A stretch of DNA of 64,000 nucleotides from Cryptomeria japonica (Eukaryota; Streptophyta; Pinopsida; Cupressales; Cupressaceae), in NCBI RefSeq assembly GCF_030272615.1, contig NC_081408.1:336814793-336878792 (forward strand). Direction: 5' to 3'. Shown piece by piece: positions 11,230 through 24,300 of the stretch. Within the stretch, counting starts at the first letter, position 1. Each line of letters opens with the position of its first letter. The position numbers were made by a program, and so were the translations under genes. Under the pieces are notes generated by a model that saw only the letters and a list, made by a program, of their open reading frames with translations, had not been told where the DNA came from and ran no database searches.

Positions 11230-12480
11230 CTACACAAACATCATCACTCTCAAGAATTCTCTATGTTTGGTTGTTGAAGCGTTTATAGGCCTTACTCTTG
11301 GTGGAATAGCCAAGAAATATGCCTTCATCACTCTTAAATTCAAACATGATAATGTAATCACCTCTCTTAATAAAACATTTGCTACCAAATATTTTAAAAT
11401 AGCTAACATCAGGTGATCTTCCATACCAATATTCATAAGGGGTCTTGTCTTTACCTCTTTTCACCAGAACTTGGTCCATTGTGTAGATAGCTGTACTTAC
11501 AACTTCTTTCCAAAAAGTTTTCGCTACATCTCATTGTATCAACATTGTCCTAGCAGCTTCAACCACTGACTGGTTGTTCCTCTCTGCTATACCATTCTGC
11601 TATGGTGTCCTTGGTGCAGAAACTTGCCACTTGATACCATTTTCATCATAGTACTTAGTGAATTCCTCATAAGTAAATTCACTTCTTTGATTTGTTCTCA
11701 AACATTTTATCTTTTTGCCACTCTCTTTCTCATAAGGCCCTGAATGCCTTGAACTTACCAAAAGCTTCATTCTTATCCTTCAATAATGTGACCCACATCA
11801 TCCTTGAACAATCATCAGTGGAGATCATGAAATATCTATCACTTTGAATGCTTCTTATTCTTATCAGTCCACATAGATATGTATGAACCAAATCTAACAA
11901 GTGCTCTACTGAGAAGGACTTGCTCTTGAAAGTTGAAGAAGTCATCTTTCCTAACTGACATTCTTTACAAAGAACATTAACCGGTTGTCTAGCTGAGGCA
12001 AACCTCTGACTGTCTTGGACTTGCTCACTTTAATAATGTTATCAAAGTTTATATGACAAAATATCCTATGCCAAAGCCAACTATCATCTATCTTTGCAAT
12101 CAAACAATTGCTAACTTTAGGATTAAGATGAGATAGATTACCTCTGGTTTGTTTCCCGGTTACAATAAATTCACCTTTGCTGTCAAAGATTTTGCACATA
12201 CCATTTCTAAACTCCAGTGGGTACCCTTTGTCATTAAGTTGTGCTACACTTAGAAGATTGTTCTTTAGACCTTCAACACAATAGACATCATTAGCACTAC
12301 TCTTCCCATTAAGAGAAATAACTCCCTTACCTTTAACCATATAGGGTGAGTCATTGCCAAATCTGACAACACCACCATCAAATTCCTTCAAGGAAAGAAA
12401 TTTTCTCCGATCACCGGTCATATGATGTGAACAACCACTATCAATGATCCAATCATTAGAGTTATCCATCTTGTACACTA
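11230..12480 (-). pseudogene. Copia 1 protease and integrase region, broken
   Basis: The frame 12478-11951 begins with the protease active-site motif WIIDSGCSHHMTG. It continues into the GAG-pre-integrase zinc region (WLWHRIFCHIN...). The integrase core follows at 11945-11730 (STDDCSRMMWVTLLKDKNEAF). The Glu region near 11570-11605 resembles QNGIAERN with a stop just before it. The C-terminal segment (11479-11230) includes PYEYWYGRSPDVSYFKIFGSKCF. Confidence 0.85.
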
Positions 12481-13510
12481 GTGCCTTCTAATCTGACATC
12501 TCTTCCTTAATAGCTACAAACACAATATCTTCACTAGCATCATCATAAAATTCTTCATCAATAATACCACTGTCAACCGCTATAAGACATTCTCTCTCGC
12601 CTTTTCCCTTATACTTCTTGAATTTGTCTCTCGTGTATTCATTTTCACCATTAGGACAATTAGCTTCTATATGACCAATCTTGTTGCATACAAAACATTT
12701 TAAAGGTATTTTACCTCTATATTTATCAGTGCCTCTAGGCAGTCATTTTGCCAATAATGCTTCAAGCTCCACTAGGTTGTCTTTGTCATCAACATTGCTG
12801 CTGGATCTAGATTTATAACCATGACAAGTATCTCTACTTTTGCTCACAAATGTGTTAGAGACAGAAGCTCTGAATGCAGATTCTGATTTCTGTACACTAC
12901 CATCATATCCGTTTAATTCAAAAGCAGTAAGTTTTCCAATGATAGAGTCAAGAGTTACCTTAGTTTAGTTTTGTCAATGGACTTTAGCTCCTGAATAGCT
13001 TCAACTCGGATAGCATAGATCGGTAGTAGGGTTCTTAGTACCTTACTCATTACTGTGGCATCTTCCACTTTCCCTCCTCCACCCTTTATTTCACCAACTA
13101 TCTCTTTTATCCTTTGACCATACTGCTAGATATTCTCACCTTCAGACATTCTCATATCATCAAAATTTCCTCTTAGGCTCTCCTCTTTAGCAATCTTAAC
13201 ATGTTCATCACCGCTATAAGTCTCTTCAAGTTTTTTCCATACTTCATATGCAGTTTCAAGACCATGAACATCTACATATTCAGCACCAGACAGAGAACTG
13301 ATAATAGCCTCCAATGCTTAATGATTTTCTTGTTGTTCTTTCTTCTGATCATCAGTCAGAGTTCCAGTAGGTGTAACATACAAAGTTTCTACATGATCCC
13401 AATACTGACCTCCTAGACTCTTAATGTAAATCTTCATTGTGTCACTCCATATCCTATAGTTATCTTTGTTGAACTTCGGACCTTCCTTCTTCATCATGAT
13501 CTACAAGATC
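12481..13510 (-). pseudogene. Copia 1 gag, broken
   Basis: A gag start near 13500 (KFNKDNYRIWSDTMK) lies about 50 bp inside the primer site. Segment 13314-13126 (SGAEYVDVHGLETAYEVWKKLEE) is typical Copia gag. A zinc knuckle (CFVCNKIGHIEANCP) is readable near 12650-12700. Several stops separate the pieces. Confidence 0.8.
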
Positions 13511-13555
13511 TTTTCCTCAAACTGTTAGACTTTTATATTTAAGAGGACCTGAGAT

Positions 13556-13567
13556 GCTTTGATACCA
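13556..13567 (-). promoter_or_regulatory. Primer binding site of Copia 1 (initiator Met tRNA type)
   Basis: The minus strand reads TGGTATCAAAGC, one base from the canonical TGGTATCAGAGC. It lies about 5 nt inside the LTR end. Confidence 0.85.
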
Positions 13568-13572
13568 ATTGA

Positions 13573-15004
13573 TGGTATGATGAAAGAATAAGTATCAGGT
13601 AGATCACTGAGAGGGGGGGGTGGGGGTGAATTAGTAAACTGAAAAAATGGATACAAACTTCCCAATCTCAAATTCAAACTCACAAAGTAAACTTTCACTA
13701 TCAAGATCAATACTCATAAGAATACTCAACATCAACTGGTTAAACTGTTATAACAACTTAACAGTAAACAACATCAATCTTGTGAAAATCATATATCAAC
13801 ACACTTCATCTCTCAATGCTTCCAGTTATCATGCCTTATTAAAATAGTTACGTAGTCAATCAAATCAACAAATTAGATCACAACCACAAAAAAAATCACC
13901 ACATGACACAAATGTTTATACGTGGAAAACCCAAATAGTTAAAAACCACGGTGAGATAAGACTCACAAGATAGTTATCTGAACTCTTCTAAAGTTCACCC
14001 TATTAGGAGCCAAGCCTGTTAAAGCTTTTACGATAAGTCCTGTTAAGAACTAATCCTGTTAGGAATCACCCAGTTAAGGGATTTACAAAATACCTTAATG
14101 AAAAGCAAATACTCTGTTAGGAGTAACCCCAGTAGAGGATTTGAGAGTCCAAGCTAATGGACCACCTTGTTAGAGGATTTAAGAAGTAACCAAGCTTGTT
14201 AGAGCTTACCCGGTTAGGGGATTTTAGTTTTGCTGTAATTGTTAGAAAACAAGAAGTTTTCTTGATTTGTCTGAATAGCACTACATTTTCTTGATCAAAT
14301 CGTTTTAAGCTTCAATCTGCTTTCACCCAAACTGCAAATCCATTCTCTTGTTAGGTAACCACACACTCAACTGATTTCAGCCAACTTTGCCAACAACTTT
14401 ATAAACAACTTCATCGACCTTAAATACAAATCACTTAGGTTGGTAACACAACAAAAACCTAATTCTCTCATAGAGATTACAAACAAATCGGTTCAAGTGT
14501 GACCATTGGATTTACATAGCAATCTATACACATTCTTCAAGAAAATTCCAACTGCTCCATGATCACCGCTTCATCGGACTTGTAACTCATCACACAGTAT
14601 GCATTAGATGCAATCCACTTTTCTCATTCCCTAGACAATCAAACACATGCGCCAAAACAATTTGAACTTATCCTCATACAATGATCACATGTGTCACTAT
14701 CATTACTGTTTATCGTTAGATCTTAAACCAACAAACTTGATCGGTTAGGGTTTAACAAAAATAATCGGTAGGGTTTACCAGTTATATTGCATAGAAATGG
14801 TTTAACCTTATACACCGGTTTACGGGTTCAACTCACAAACTTACATACCGGTTTACAACATCTTCCTCAAATCTCTTCCTACCGGTTATAAGACAATATC
14901 AATAACAACAACAATAGCAAAAATATCATAAATACCAATACCGGTTCAATTGAGATCAATGACAACATAACATATTATTAATGCAATCTTTAGGCAAATG
15001 CCAA
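13573..15004 (-). repeat. 5' LTR of Copia 1 (about 1.43 kb)
   Basis: It runs from the primer site to the junction with Gypsy 2 reverse transcriptase sequence. Its first 578 bp on the element strand match 8444-9022. The exact terminal bases are uncertain by 2-4 nt, because TTGGCATTTG is shared at both LTR starts. Confidence 0.8.
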
Positions 15005-15490
15005 CTCATAAGACTCATGAACATTGAAGGTGCATTCGTCAACCCAAATGGCACCACTGTGAACTCATAGTGACCATAACGAGTATGAAATGTCGTCTTA
15101 TAAATGTCTGCATCAAGAATGCGCAACTGATGATACCCAGACTCCAGGTCTATTTTAGAGAACACCTTGGCTCCCTTCACCTGATCAAAGAGGTCATCAA
15201 TCTGAGGCAATGGATATCGGTTCTGGATGGCTACCTTATTCAACTATCGAAAATCAATGCATAATCAAAGAGAACCATCCTTCTTCTTGACGAAGATAAC
15301 CGGTGCACCCCGAGGAGAAACACTAGAACGAATGAATCCCTTGGCCAACAAATCCTCAACTTGCAAATTCAACTCACTCAACTCTTGAGTAGCCATCCGA
15401 TATGGTGCTCTTAAAATAGGTTCCGCACCAGGAACCAAGTCAATGCAAAAATCTATGTCTTGTTTCAGAGGCATACTAGTAATATCCAAA
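15005..15490 (-). pseudogene. Gypsy 2 reverse transcriptase, N-terminal part
   Basis: Segments 15489-15265 and 15243-15005 read through [70 protein letters not shown] and [14 protein letters not shown]. One or two nonsense positions fall around 15250. The domain stops before the YxDD catalytic motif because the Copia 1 LTR begins immediately after the SLM codons. Reverse transcriptase copies the element RNA into DNA. Confidence 0.9.
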
Positions 15491-15510
15491 GGAAATACAT
15501 CTGCATACTC

Positions 15511-16098
15511 TCAAAGAATAGGGTGACCATCAAGAGCGATTTCTCGACTCTCTCCCTCATCCACGTCCTCAAGAGCAACTGCAAAAAGCTGACACCCTTG
15601 ACGCATGCACTGCCTAAGTTGCATAGCGGAAATCATACGTAAGGATATTGATCGTTGAACTTCAATGATCCCCACCCTCCTGCCATGGTCATACACACAC
15701 TCTACTATTTTCATATGACAATCTACACAAGCGCTGTGAGATGATAACCAATCCATCCCCAACACAACTCCATAGGACCCCAAAGGAATGAATCGAAGGT
15801 CAACAAAAGTGACAAAGGGTCCTAGGTCCAACTCACAACTGGGAACGAAGGCATCTACAAACACTCACACACTGGTAGCCAACTCTACTTGCCACCTATC
15901 TGCCTGCTTAGCAGACACGAGCCTGCACCGCTCCATAATGGATGAAGAAATAAAGGAATCTGAAGCACCGGAATCAAAAAGTACAGAGATAGGGGTACCA
16001 CATAACACACCTGTGGTCTCAATCAACATACTCTGATGCTCAGCCTGGCGGTCATCCATCGCTGCAAATACTTTATGGGATCTACCTGCATCCCCCAC
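15511..16098 (-). pseudogene. Gypsy 2 aspartic protease domain
   Basis: The active-site motif VLFDSGASDSFI lies in 16098-15865. The region continues in 15864-15511 with the conserved YGVVLGMDWLSSH motif that precedes reverse transcriptase in chromovirus-type Gypsy elements. One stop separates the two segments near 15865. Confidence 0.88.
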
Positions 16099-17370
16099 TG
16101 TCGGCTCTGATGCGACTGGCCTCTAACTGCTCGTCTGGTGAGGATGCTGAGGACACTGAGTGACCTTGTGGCCATACTGACCACAAGTGAAGCAAACTCC
16201 CCTAATCGGTCCTCCACTCCCAAACGGTCCACTAGACTGTTGAAAGCTCTCCCCACTAGGGGCCTGAGATGCTCCCTGAGAAGACTGCCCTGGAAAGGTC
16301 TGCCCTTCCTTCTACCATCTCCTTCTCTTTCGGGATTGAGAGATGCCACCCTACTGGCCATGAGACTGCTTTGGTCTCGGCAGCTGCTGCTGTTGTCCAC
16401 CCTTGGCGGGTGCGTGAGGACCCCTAAAAGGTGCAGCAGTCTAGGACTGATTCCCTCTACCTCTAGACCCACTAAAAGGATCACTCCCAATCTGAACTCC
16501 AGACTGGTTTCCATGAGCATGGCTAAGGTTTTTCTCTACCAATATGGCTTTTGCCACGACTACCTCTACTAAAGTAGGCTAAAAAACTCTCACTCTTCCA
16601 CTGATGTGGTCATTAAGACCCCTCAAGAAGTGTTGCACAAGCATAGCCTCATCATTGCCGATCCCAACATATTGTTTGAGCTCATAGAACTTGTGCTCAA
16701 ACTGATCCACTGACAACCCAAAGTGGCACAGAGCATAGAACTCATCTTCTCATGACTGCCTCCACTGGGGTGAGAGGAATCGTGCCCTGAACCTCTCCAA
16801 AAATATCTCCCAAGATGCAGTGTTAATGCTCACACCGAACCTCTCCTCCTCTAATCTCCACTAGATAGATGCGAAGATCTCTAGATGCATGATCACACAT
16901 CTTGCCTTGGTGTTGCTACTGTAAGGATACATAGCAAAACACCGATCTAAACTAATAAGCCAGGTCTCTGCCTCGAGACCAGTACCTTTTTCATCAAGTC
17001 CCTCATGTGCCCTAAGATAGATGGATCCAGGTCCCTTGGGGCCTCTCTCCTTCTAGGAGATCTCTCTCTCTCTCTCTCTCTTTGGAATCTGCTAAAGTGA
17101 TTCCTCTACCCGGCCATGGATGGGATGATCCACCTCGGGTCTAGGGCCTATTTTAGCTAGCACCTCCTGAAACATTTGACGTAGCTCCTCCCTTTCGAGA
17201 ACCTCCTCTACTGAATGCGGTTTCTCCTGATGAACTGACTAATCCCTATCCACACTCGCATGAGTGGGTGGTGGTGAAGGACTGTGGCGATCGAAACCTC
17301 AACCCCTTCCTCCTCCTCTACCTCTGGTGTGGCCACCAACGCAACCACCTCCCTTGGCTTTCCTAGCCAT
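16099..17370 (-). pseudogene. Gypsy 2 gag, broken
   Basis: The likely start is the ATG at 17370 (MARKAKGGG), with a premature TGA about 22 codons on. A CCHC zinc knuckle (CFTCGQYGHKVTQCP) is readable on the minus strand near 16145-16200. Intervening frames are broken, but the retrotransposon gag layout (basic Gly/Arg-rich start, capsid-like middle, knuckle end) is recognisable. Confidence 0.75.
17061..17082. repeat. (CT)n simple repeat inside Gypsy 2 gag
   Basis: About 11 consecutive CT/TC dinucleotides interrupt the coding frame of the decayed gag. Confidence 0.8.
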
Positions 17371-17512
17371 GACCTAACACTGCACAACAAAAAAAAAGGT
17401 TCAGATCAAGGGCAAAGAAAGACACAAGGAAGTCACACCACAAGGCCTACACAAAAAAGGTCAAGGCAAATGGCCTCACTACAAACCCAGAGTACCCAGT
17501 GTTGAAACTTAG

Positions 17513-17524
17513 GCTCTGATAGCA
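17513..17524 (-). promoter_or_regulatory. Primer binding site of Gypsy 2
   Basis: The minus strand reads TGCTATCAGAGC, one mismatch from the initiator-Met site TGGTATCAGAGC. It lies 2 nt inside the LTR end CATTACA. Confidence 0.8.
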
Positions 17525-17526
17525 AA

Positions 17527-20500
17527 TGTAATGCCCTGCCAGGAACCCCGAAGGAAAACTCACAACAACGGTGAAACAAATTTTTTTTTTTTTTTTAAAG
17601 TATAAACATCATAAGTGCACTTACACAACATGCACGATAACACAAGCAGAAGACTTACACCATAATTCCTTAAGGGTTACCAACGAAGAATTAACTTCAA
17701 GAATAAATTCCACAAAATCATAAATCCACATATGCATCATTAACTCAATGATCACAAGAAGCCATAAGCAAATAAAGATCCATCATAGAAAGATTAAAAG
17801 GATACAATTAAATTTCCACTTCAAAAAGCATTTACTAACATCATCAAGGAAACTGATAAAAACATCCCAATAAAGGATTACATTTCTCTCAATACATAGC
17901 TTCTCAATAAACATATAAGGATAGATCTCATCCAGTTCCAAGGTTACATAAGATCAATGATACAATGATACAATGACCACATAGGTCTACAAATAACAAT
18001 AATCTTCAAACAAGAGATGAAGCATGAGCCACGAACCACAGGAACACCTATGAAGCCAATCCTCGCATGAAGGTACAAATTTGAACATTCGATGGGAAGT
18101 GGCACTACCCCCCGACCATGTAATTCTCAAATGGAATCACCCCACCATGCTAGGAGATAGCTGAGGACCCTCAAACAAGCATAAGCATGACATGGTCGAC
18201 AAAACAATACGACTCCATGACAACACCTAATGACCCCATAAAGATCCAGGTGACTCAACATCACAAACACACCAGTGAACCAAATGAGAGAGTGTCATCG
18301 CATAGCTTAAGATGGATACCATGGTATAGCCTCCATAGGTCCCGACTCACTATCCTGGTAACCTCTCTCGAACCTCTGGTTCCAACTAAGTCTGATGCAG
18401 ACCCTACCAACCTTTTGTGAAGACAAGGTGGTTGGTTTGCCATTCCAGGCCTTCTTGCAACTTTATGAGCCCTGTACTAGCACTCACCTATGCACAAGGT
18501 ACAATTATCTTTATTAATGTTATGGTACTACCCACCTAATCAATTCATTAGATTACTAGTTATTATCTGACTTCCGCTAGGTCGTAATGCCTACCACTTT
18601 GGGCGCAACCCCCAAGTGAAAGCCACTCTCTCAAAGGACACTAAACAAACATGGTCACTCCCCGAGGACCCTATGGCGAAGAAGACAACCTTAACACCAC
18701 TATCAGAAACAAGTGGTCAAACAAGGACATACTGACTCTTGGCTAACCATAAGGCAAAGACACTACATGGTTAAGACAACGAAGCCAACATATATCTCTT
18801 GGTCAAAGGAACCAAATACACCTCCACGGGATGACTGAACCATAGACCAAAACAACACATAATACACTTGCAACATCATGGATTGAAAAGAAATGAAATA
18901 AAACACTCTTTCAACAATCGTATTATTCAATTTCCAAATCAATATTCCATCAGGAATGAAATCCACATTAAACATTCAACTGATTATAACATGAATTCCT
19001 AACAGGCATATAATTTATTTCTAGAATATATCCAAATCTACCAATTTGAATCTCTAATTCATGCCTTGATTTCCATTGATAATAATAAAAATCACCATTT
19101 ATGCTTAACATAAAACAACCACATCAACATGTTCACTTAATAAAATTTAAATTAATTTTATAACACATACCGATTTGTACTGGTAAGGCACATGGTCAAG
19201 CGGTGGCAAAAGCCAACCCGCATAGTGCTGATGCCGAGGCAACAGTCACTACCTACTGGTAGTGTTGCTACCACTGGTAACAACCCTACCGACCGGTAGT
19301 GCTGCTACCGCCGGTAACAGCCACTGCCGATCGGTAGCACTGCTACCAACCGGTAGCGGTACTACCGACCGGTAGTGCCACTACTGCTGGTAGCAGCCGC
19401 TACCAACTGGTAGCACTGCTACCAACCGGTAGCAGTCCTATCAATCAGTAGTGCTGCTACCAACCGGTGGCAGTCCTACCGACCGGTAGCACTGCTACTG
19501 CGTAGCGCTGCTGCCAACCCGTAGTTCTGCTACTTGCGGGTAGAAAACACTACCAACCCACGTAATGAGGCAAGCCCATCACGGGAACGGTAAAGTCTAT
19601 GAAACAAACAAAAAACACATGCCTCCAAGGCATTCTAAAAACAAAAGTCACAAAATCAATAACCACAAAGAACATTCCATTTCCATAATTATTTCACGGG
19701 CACACACATACAGTGCCAATTTGCAAAATTTCAAGGAAAAGTTTACCAGCAAGGTAGATGGTGAAATAAACACACTGAAAAGAATGACTAGCCAATTCTT
19801 GACAGTATAGCAACAAGGATGCACCCAGCAAACCCAATCTAAAATTCTTTCTTTCAAAAGAAGAGGTAAATCAAGAAGTTGTTTGCTATGAACAAATAAC
19901 ACACAACAAAGAAGAAATAAACAATTCCTTTCCTGAATGCAACCCTATGCTAATAGCAACACAAAATCAACTATATCACGAAATATTTCTTCCATTTCAA
20001 CATTCCAAAAAGAATCTACAGGCAAATTGCATTTTCCAATCACATAGGAAGAAAACGGAAATATACAAAATCAAATCAAAACATCGGAATAGATTATCCA
20101 ACCTAAAGCAAAGGCAGGTAAGGGAATGAAGGAACACTAGTCTTACAACCTAGGTTGAATCTCCATCTCTTCCAGGAAGATTTCCAAAATTATTTTCTTC
20201 TCTCAAAATTCTTCTTCTTCTCCTGTCGTGAATGCCCAGAATGGATGCCCAAAAATATCTTTTAACCTATGCTTCTAGGTTAAAGTTTACATCTAATCAA
20301 ATTTAAATATTTTAAAACTAAAAGGCAATCAGATTTATTTCTTTCCCAAAAATAATAATTTTTTTCAATGATTAAATTAAAAAGGCCAAATGGAAAAATA
20401 AAAAGAGAAGCTTTTATTTATTTCTTTTCCCATAAATACTTCCTTCAACATAAACATTTAACCTTTTTTTTAAATGGCTAGGCAATTTATTTATTTCACA

Positions 20501-21281
20501 AAAATATCAATGCAACTTTACACAATACATTAAGCCATTTAACTATTTAATCTAGCAATCCATCAATTTAAATAAATCAATAATCACAGAGCATATTAAT
20601 TAAATGATTACGCCAACACAAGATAGCATCATCCATTTAAATAAACAAAAACACGCAAAATCAAGACATATCAAATGACGACTCTCAAATGACCAAACCA
20701 AGGCACCATGATACACATAACAGCCAAACGGGGAAACACAACCGACTGACAACACTCACACGAGTGTAAATGCGGTCAAGCTAGGGTATAACAACTATCT
20801 CCTCCACTCCCATCAGATATATCAGGCATGCTCAGACCTGTGAAACCAGGTGGAGTCAATACCTCGTACCTACCCGATACTATTACCTGCAATGTCCTGC
20901 AACAAAGAACCACATGTGCATATAGACCAATATATATACATACACAACACACACACCAATGAAGGAGAATCGTGACGTTCCCTATCTCACCGGAGTGAGT
21001 GAAGGAAAATCATCCCCTCGCATCCCAATACACTTGCAAACACGCAACATATAAATAACGCATCTCAATATAAGGGAAAAGTGTCAGTCCATGATAAAGA
21101 TCCATAAAATAACATTATTCATAAGCACTGAGATATTGCATAAAATCATACACCATAAATCCAGATAAAACATGAAATAACATCGCATAATATCTGAATC
21201 AAAACACAATAATGTTCCATAGAACAGTCACTGAAGTAACTCAAAACATACAAAAGAGGTTGATTGAGGAGGGGTACTACA
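17527..21281 (-). repeat. 5' LTR of Gypsy 2 (LTR A), 3755 bp
   Basis: It begins TGTAGTACCCC and ends GGGCATTACA on the minus strand. Near full-length homology to the solo LTR at 21309-24806 in inverted orientation fixes both ends. I see no convincing gene inside. A run of about 17 T lies near 17580, and a degenerate minisatellite at about 19240-19565. Confidence 0.9.
19240..19565. repeat. Minisatellite of ctaccggtag-type units in LTR A
   Basis: Roughly 330 bp of degenerate units alternate ctaccaaccggtagc, gaccggtag and tgctgctac. The core taccggta is self-complementary. It occupies the same relative place in the LTR as the unrelated-looking repeat in LTR B. Confidence 0.85.
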
Positions 21282-21303
21282 ATACAAAATATTAATTGAA
21301 AAA

Positions 21304-24300
21304 CTCTATGTAGTACCCCTCCTCGATCAGCCTCCTTTGTATGTTTTGAGTTACTTCAGTGACTGTTTTGTGGAACATTATTGTATTTTGATTCGGATAT
21401 TATGCGATGTTATTTCATGCTTTATCTGGATTTATGGTGTATGATTTTATGTAGTATTTTAGTGCTTATGATTAATGTTATTTTATAGATCATTATCATG
21501 GACTGACACTTTTCCTTTCTATTGTGACGCATTAGTTATATGTTGTGTGTTTGTAAGTGTATTAGGATGCGAGGGGATGATTTTCCTTCACTCACTCCGG
21601 TGAGACAGGGAACGTCACGATTTTCCTTCATCAGTGTGTTTACCGTATCTATATATACATTGGTCTATATGCACGTGTGGTTCTTTGGTGTAGGACATTG
21701 CACGTACTAGTATCGGGAAGGTACGGGGTATTGACTCCACCTAGTTTTGCAGGTCTGAGCATGCCTTATATATCCGATGGGAGTGGAGGAGATAGTTGTT
21801 GTACCCTAGCTTGACCGTAGTTACACTTGTGTGAGTGTTGTCAGTCGGTTGTGTTTCCCCGTCTGGTTGTTATGTGTGTCATGGTGCCTTGGTTTGGTCA
21901 TTTGAGAGTCGTCATTTGATCTGTCTTGGTTTTGCATGTTTCTGTTATTTAAATGGTTATTTAATTTAAATGGATGATGCTATCTAATGTTGGTGTAATC
22001 ATTTAGTTAATATGCTTTGTGATTATTGTTTATTTAAATTAATGATTGCTAGATTAAATGGTTAAAATGGCTTAATTTATTGTGTAAAGTTGCATTGATA
22101 TTTTTGTGAAATAAATAAATTGCCTAGCCATTTAAAAAGGTAAAATGCTTATGTTGGAAGAAAGTAATTTGGAAAAAGATTAATAATAGCTTTCCTTTTT
22201 GCCTTTCCTTTTGACTTTTGCTTTTCATTTTAATTGTTGGAATTTTTTTTATTTTTTTCATGGAAAAGAAATAAATCTGATTGCCTTTTAGTTTTAAAAT
22301 ATTTAAATTTGATTGGATAAAAAAACTTTAACCTAGAAGCTTGGGTTAAAAGTAATTTTTGGGCTTCCATTCTAAAAATTCACGGCAGGAGAAGAAGAGG
22401 ATTTTTGGAGAGAAAATTCTGGAAAAACTTCCTGGAGGAGCTGGAAATTCATCCTAGTTGCAAGACTGGATTTGCTTCATTCCTTTTGCTTGCTAATTGC
22501 TTCAAGGTTGGAGGTTCCCTTCTTGTTTTGAATTTGTTTTGTAATTTTCAGTTTGCTTCCTGTGCATGGAAATTTATTCAATCTTCCTGTAGATGTTTGT
22601 GGAATGATTGAAATGAAAGAATTAGTGTTTACTACTGTTGGTTTTGTGAAATCTATATCATATGGTTGCATTCTGGAAATAAATGGTTCATTTCTCTATC
22701 TGCTGTGTGTTTTGTTCTTGGAAATCAATTTATTGATTTACCTCTTCTTTGAGAAGAAAGAATTTTAGATTGGACTTGGTGGGTGCATCCTTGTTTCTAT
22801 TTTGTCATGATTTGGTTAGTCATTATCTCCAGTATGTTTATTTCACCATTTACCTTGCTGGTAAACTCTTCCTTGAAATTTTGGAAATTGGACTATATGT
22901 GTGAGCCCGTGAAATAATTCTGGAAAGGTAGTATTACCTGTTCGAAGAGGTAAGTGTTACCGGTTCGAAGAGGTGAATTCCTTGTTCAAAGAGGTAAGTG
23001 TTACTGATTCGAAGAGGTAAATTACCTATTCGAAGAGATAGGTGTCACCGGTTCGAAGAGGTAAATTACCTGTTCCTGTTCGAAGAGGTAAATTACCTGT
23101 TCCTGTTCGAAGAGATAAATTACCTGTTCTTGTTTGAAGAGGTGTGTTACCTGTTCCTGTTTGAAGAGGTAAGTGTTACTAGTTCGAAGAGGTAAGTGTT
23201 ACTAGTTCAAAGTGGTATTGCGTGATGTAATGTGATTTTTCATGTGAATTTTATTATGTGGTTAATGAATTTATCAATGAAAATTAAGGCATGAATTAGA
23301 GATTCAAATGGGTAGACTTGGATTATTGATTTTAAAATTGATTAGATGTGACTGCTGGAAAGGAGTGTTTATTTAATTTTCAATCAATGATGTTGCAAGT
23401 GTTTATGATGTTGATATTTTCAAAAGATTGTTTGAGTGCGGATTTGATATATTTTGATGTCCTTGCAAGTGTGTAGTGTGATATTTTGGTTTGTGGTTCA
23501 GTCATCCTGTGGTGGTGTAATTGGTACCTTTGACCAGTGATATATGTTGGCTCCGTTGTCTTAACCATGTAATGTCTTTGCCTTATGGTTAGTCAAGAGT
23601 CGGTATGTCCTTGTTTGACCACTTATTTTTTTGATAGTGGTGTTATGGTTGTCTGCTTCGCCATAGGGTCCTCGGGGAGTGACCATGCTTGTGTAGTGTC
23701 CTTTGAGAGAGTGGCTTTCGCTTGGGGGTTGCACCCAAAGTGGTAGGCATTACGACCCAACAAAAATCAGATAATAACTGGTAATCTAATGAAATGATTA
23801 GGTGGGTAGTATCATAACATTAATAAAGATAATTGTACCTTGTGCATAGGTGAGTGCTAGTACAGGGCTCATAATGTTTCGAGAAGGCCTGAAATGGCAA
23901 ACCAACCACCTTGTCTTCACGAAAGGCTGGTAGGGTCCGCATGAGACTTAGTTGGAGCCGGAGGTTCAGGAGAGGTTACCAGGACAGAGAGCCGGGACCT
24001 ATGAGGGCCTACCAGGGTAACCATCTTAAGCTATGCGATGACACTCTCTCATTTGGTTCACTTGTGTTTGTGAAGTTGAGTCACCTGGATTCTTGTGGAG
24101 TCTTATTGTGCTACCATGGAGTCGTATTGTTTTGTCGACCATGTCATGTTTATGCTTGTTTGAGGGTCCTCAACTATCTCCTAGCATGGTGGGGTGATTC
24201 CATTTGGGAATTACATGGTCGGGTGGTAGTGCCACTTCCCATCGGATGTTCGGATTTGTGCCTTCATGTGAGGATTGGCTTCGCAGGTGTTCCTGTGGTT

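Larger units (their letters stand above)
8444..15004 (-). mobile_element. Copia element 1, decayed, with its 3' LTR cut by the Gypsy insertion
   Basis: On the minus strand it has a 5' LTR (13573-15004), an initiator-Met-type primer site, gag, protease, integrase, reverse transcriptase, RNase H, a polypurine tract and the first 579 bp of the 3' LTR (8444-9022). The coding region has many stops and frameshifts. It is inserted in the reverse transcriptase of Gypsy element 2 at 15004/15005. The rest of its 3' LTR should lie beyond the left Gypsy element, outside the window. Confidence 0.9.
15005..21281 (-). mobile_element. Gypsy element 2 (chromovirus-like), 5' half
   Basis: On the minus strand it has a 3.75-kb 5' LTR (17527-21281), an initiator-Met-type primer site, gag with a CCHC knuckle, protease and the first part of reverse transcriptase. 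It is cut off at 15005 by Copia 1. The gag-protease-RT layout and sequences such as DSGASDSFI and [10 protein letters not shown] fit the chromovirus branch. The rest lies outside the window. Confidence 0.88.

Noticed and set aside
22998-23195. Open frame with repeated LFEEVNYLF-type peptide
   Set aside because: It is a by-product of the minisatellite period in LTR B, with no independent evidence of coding.
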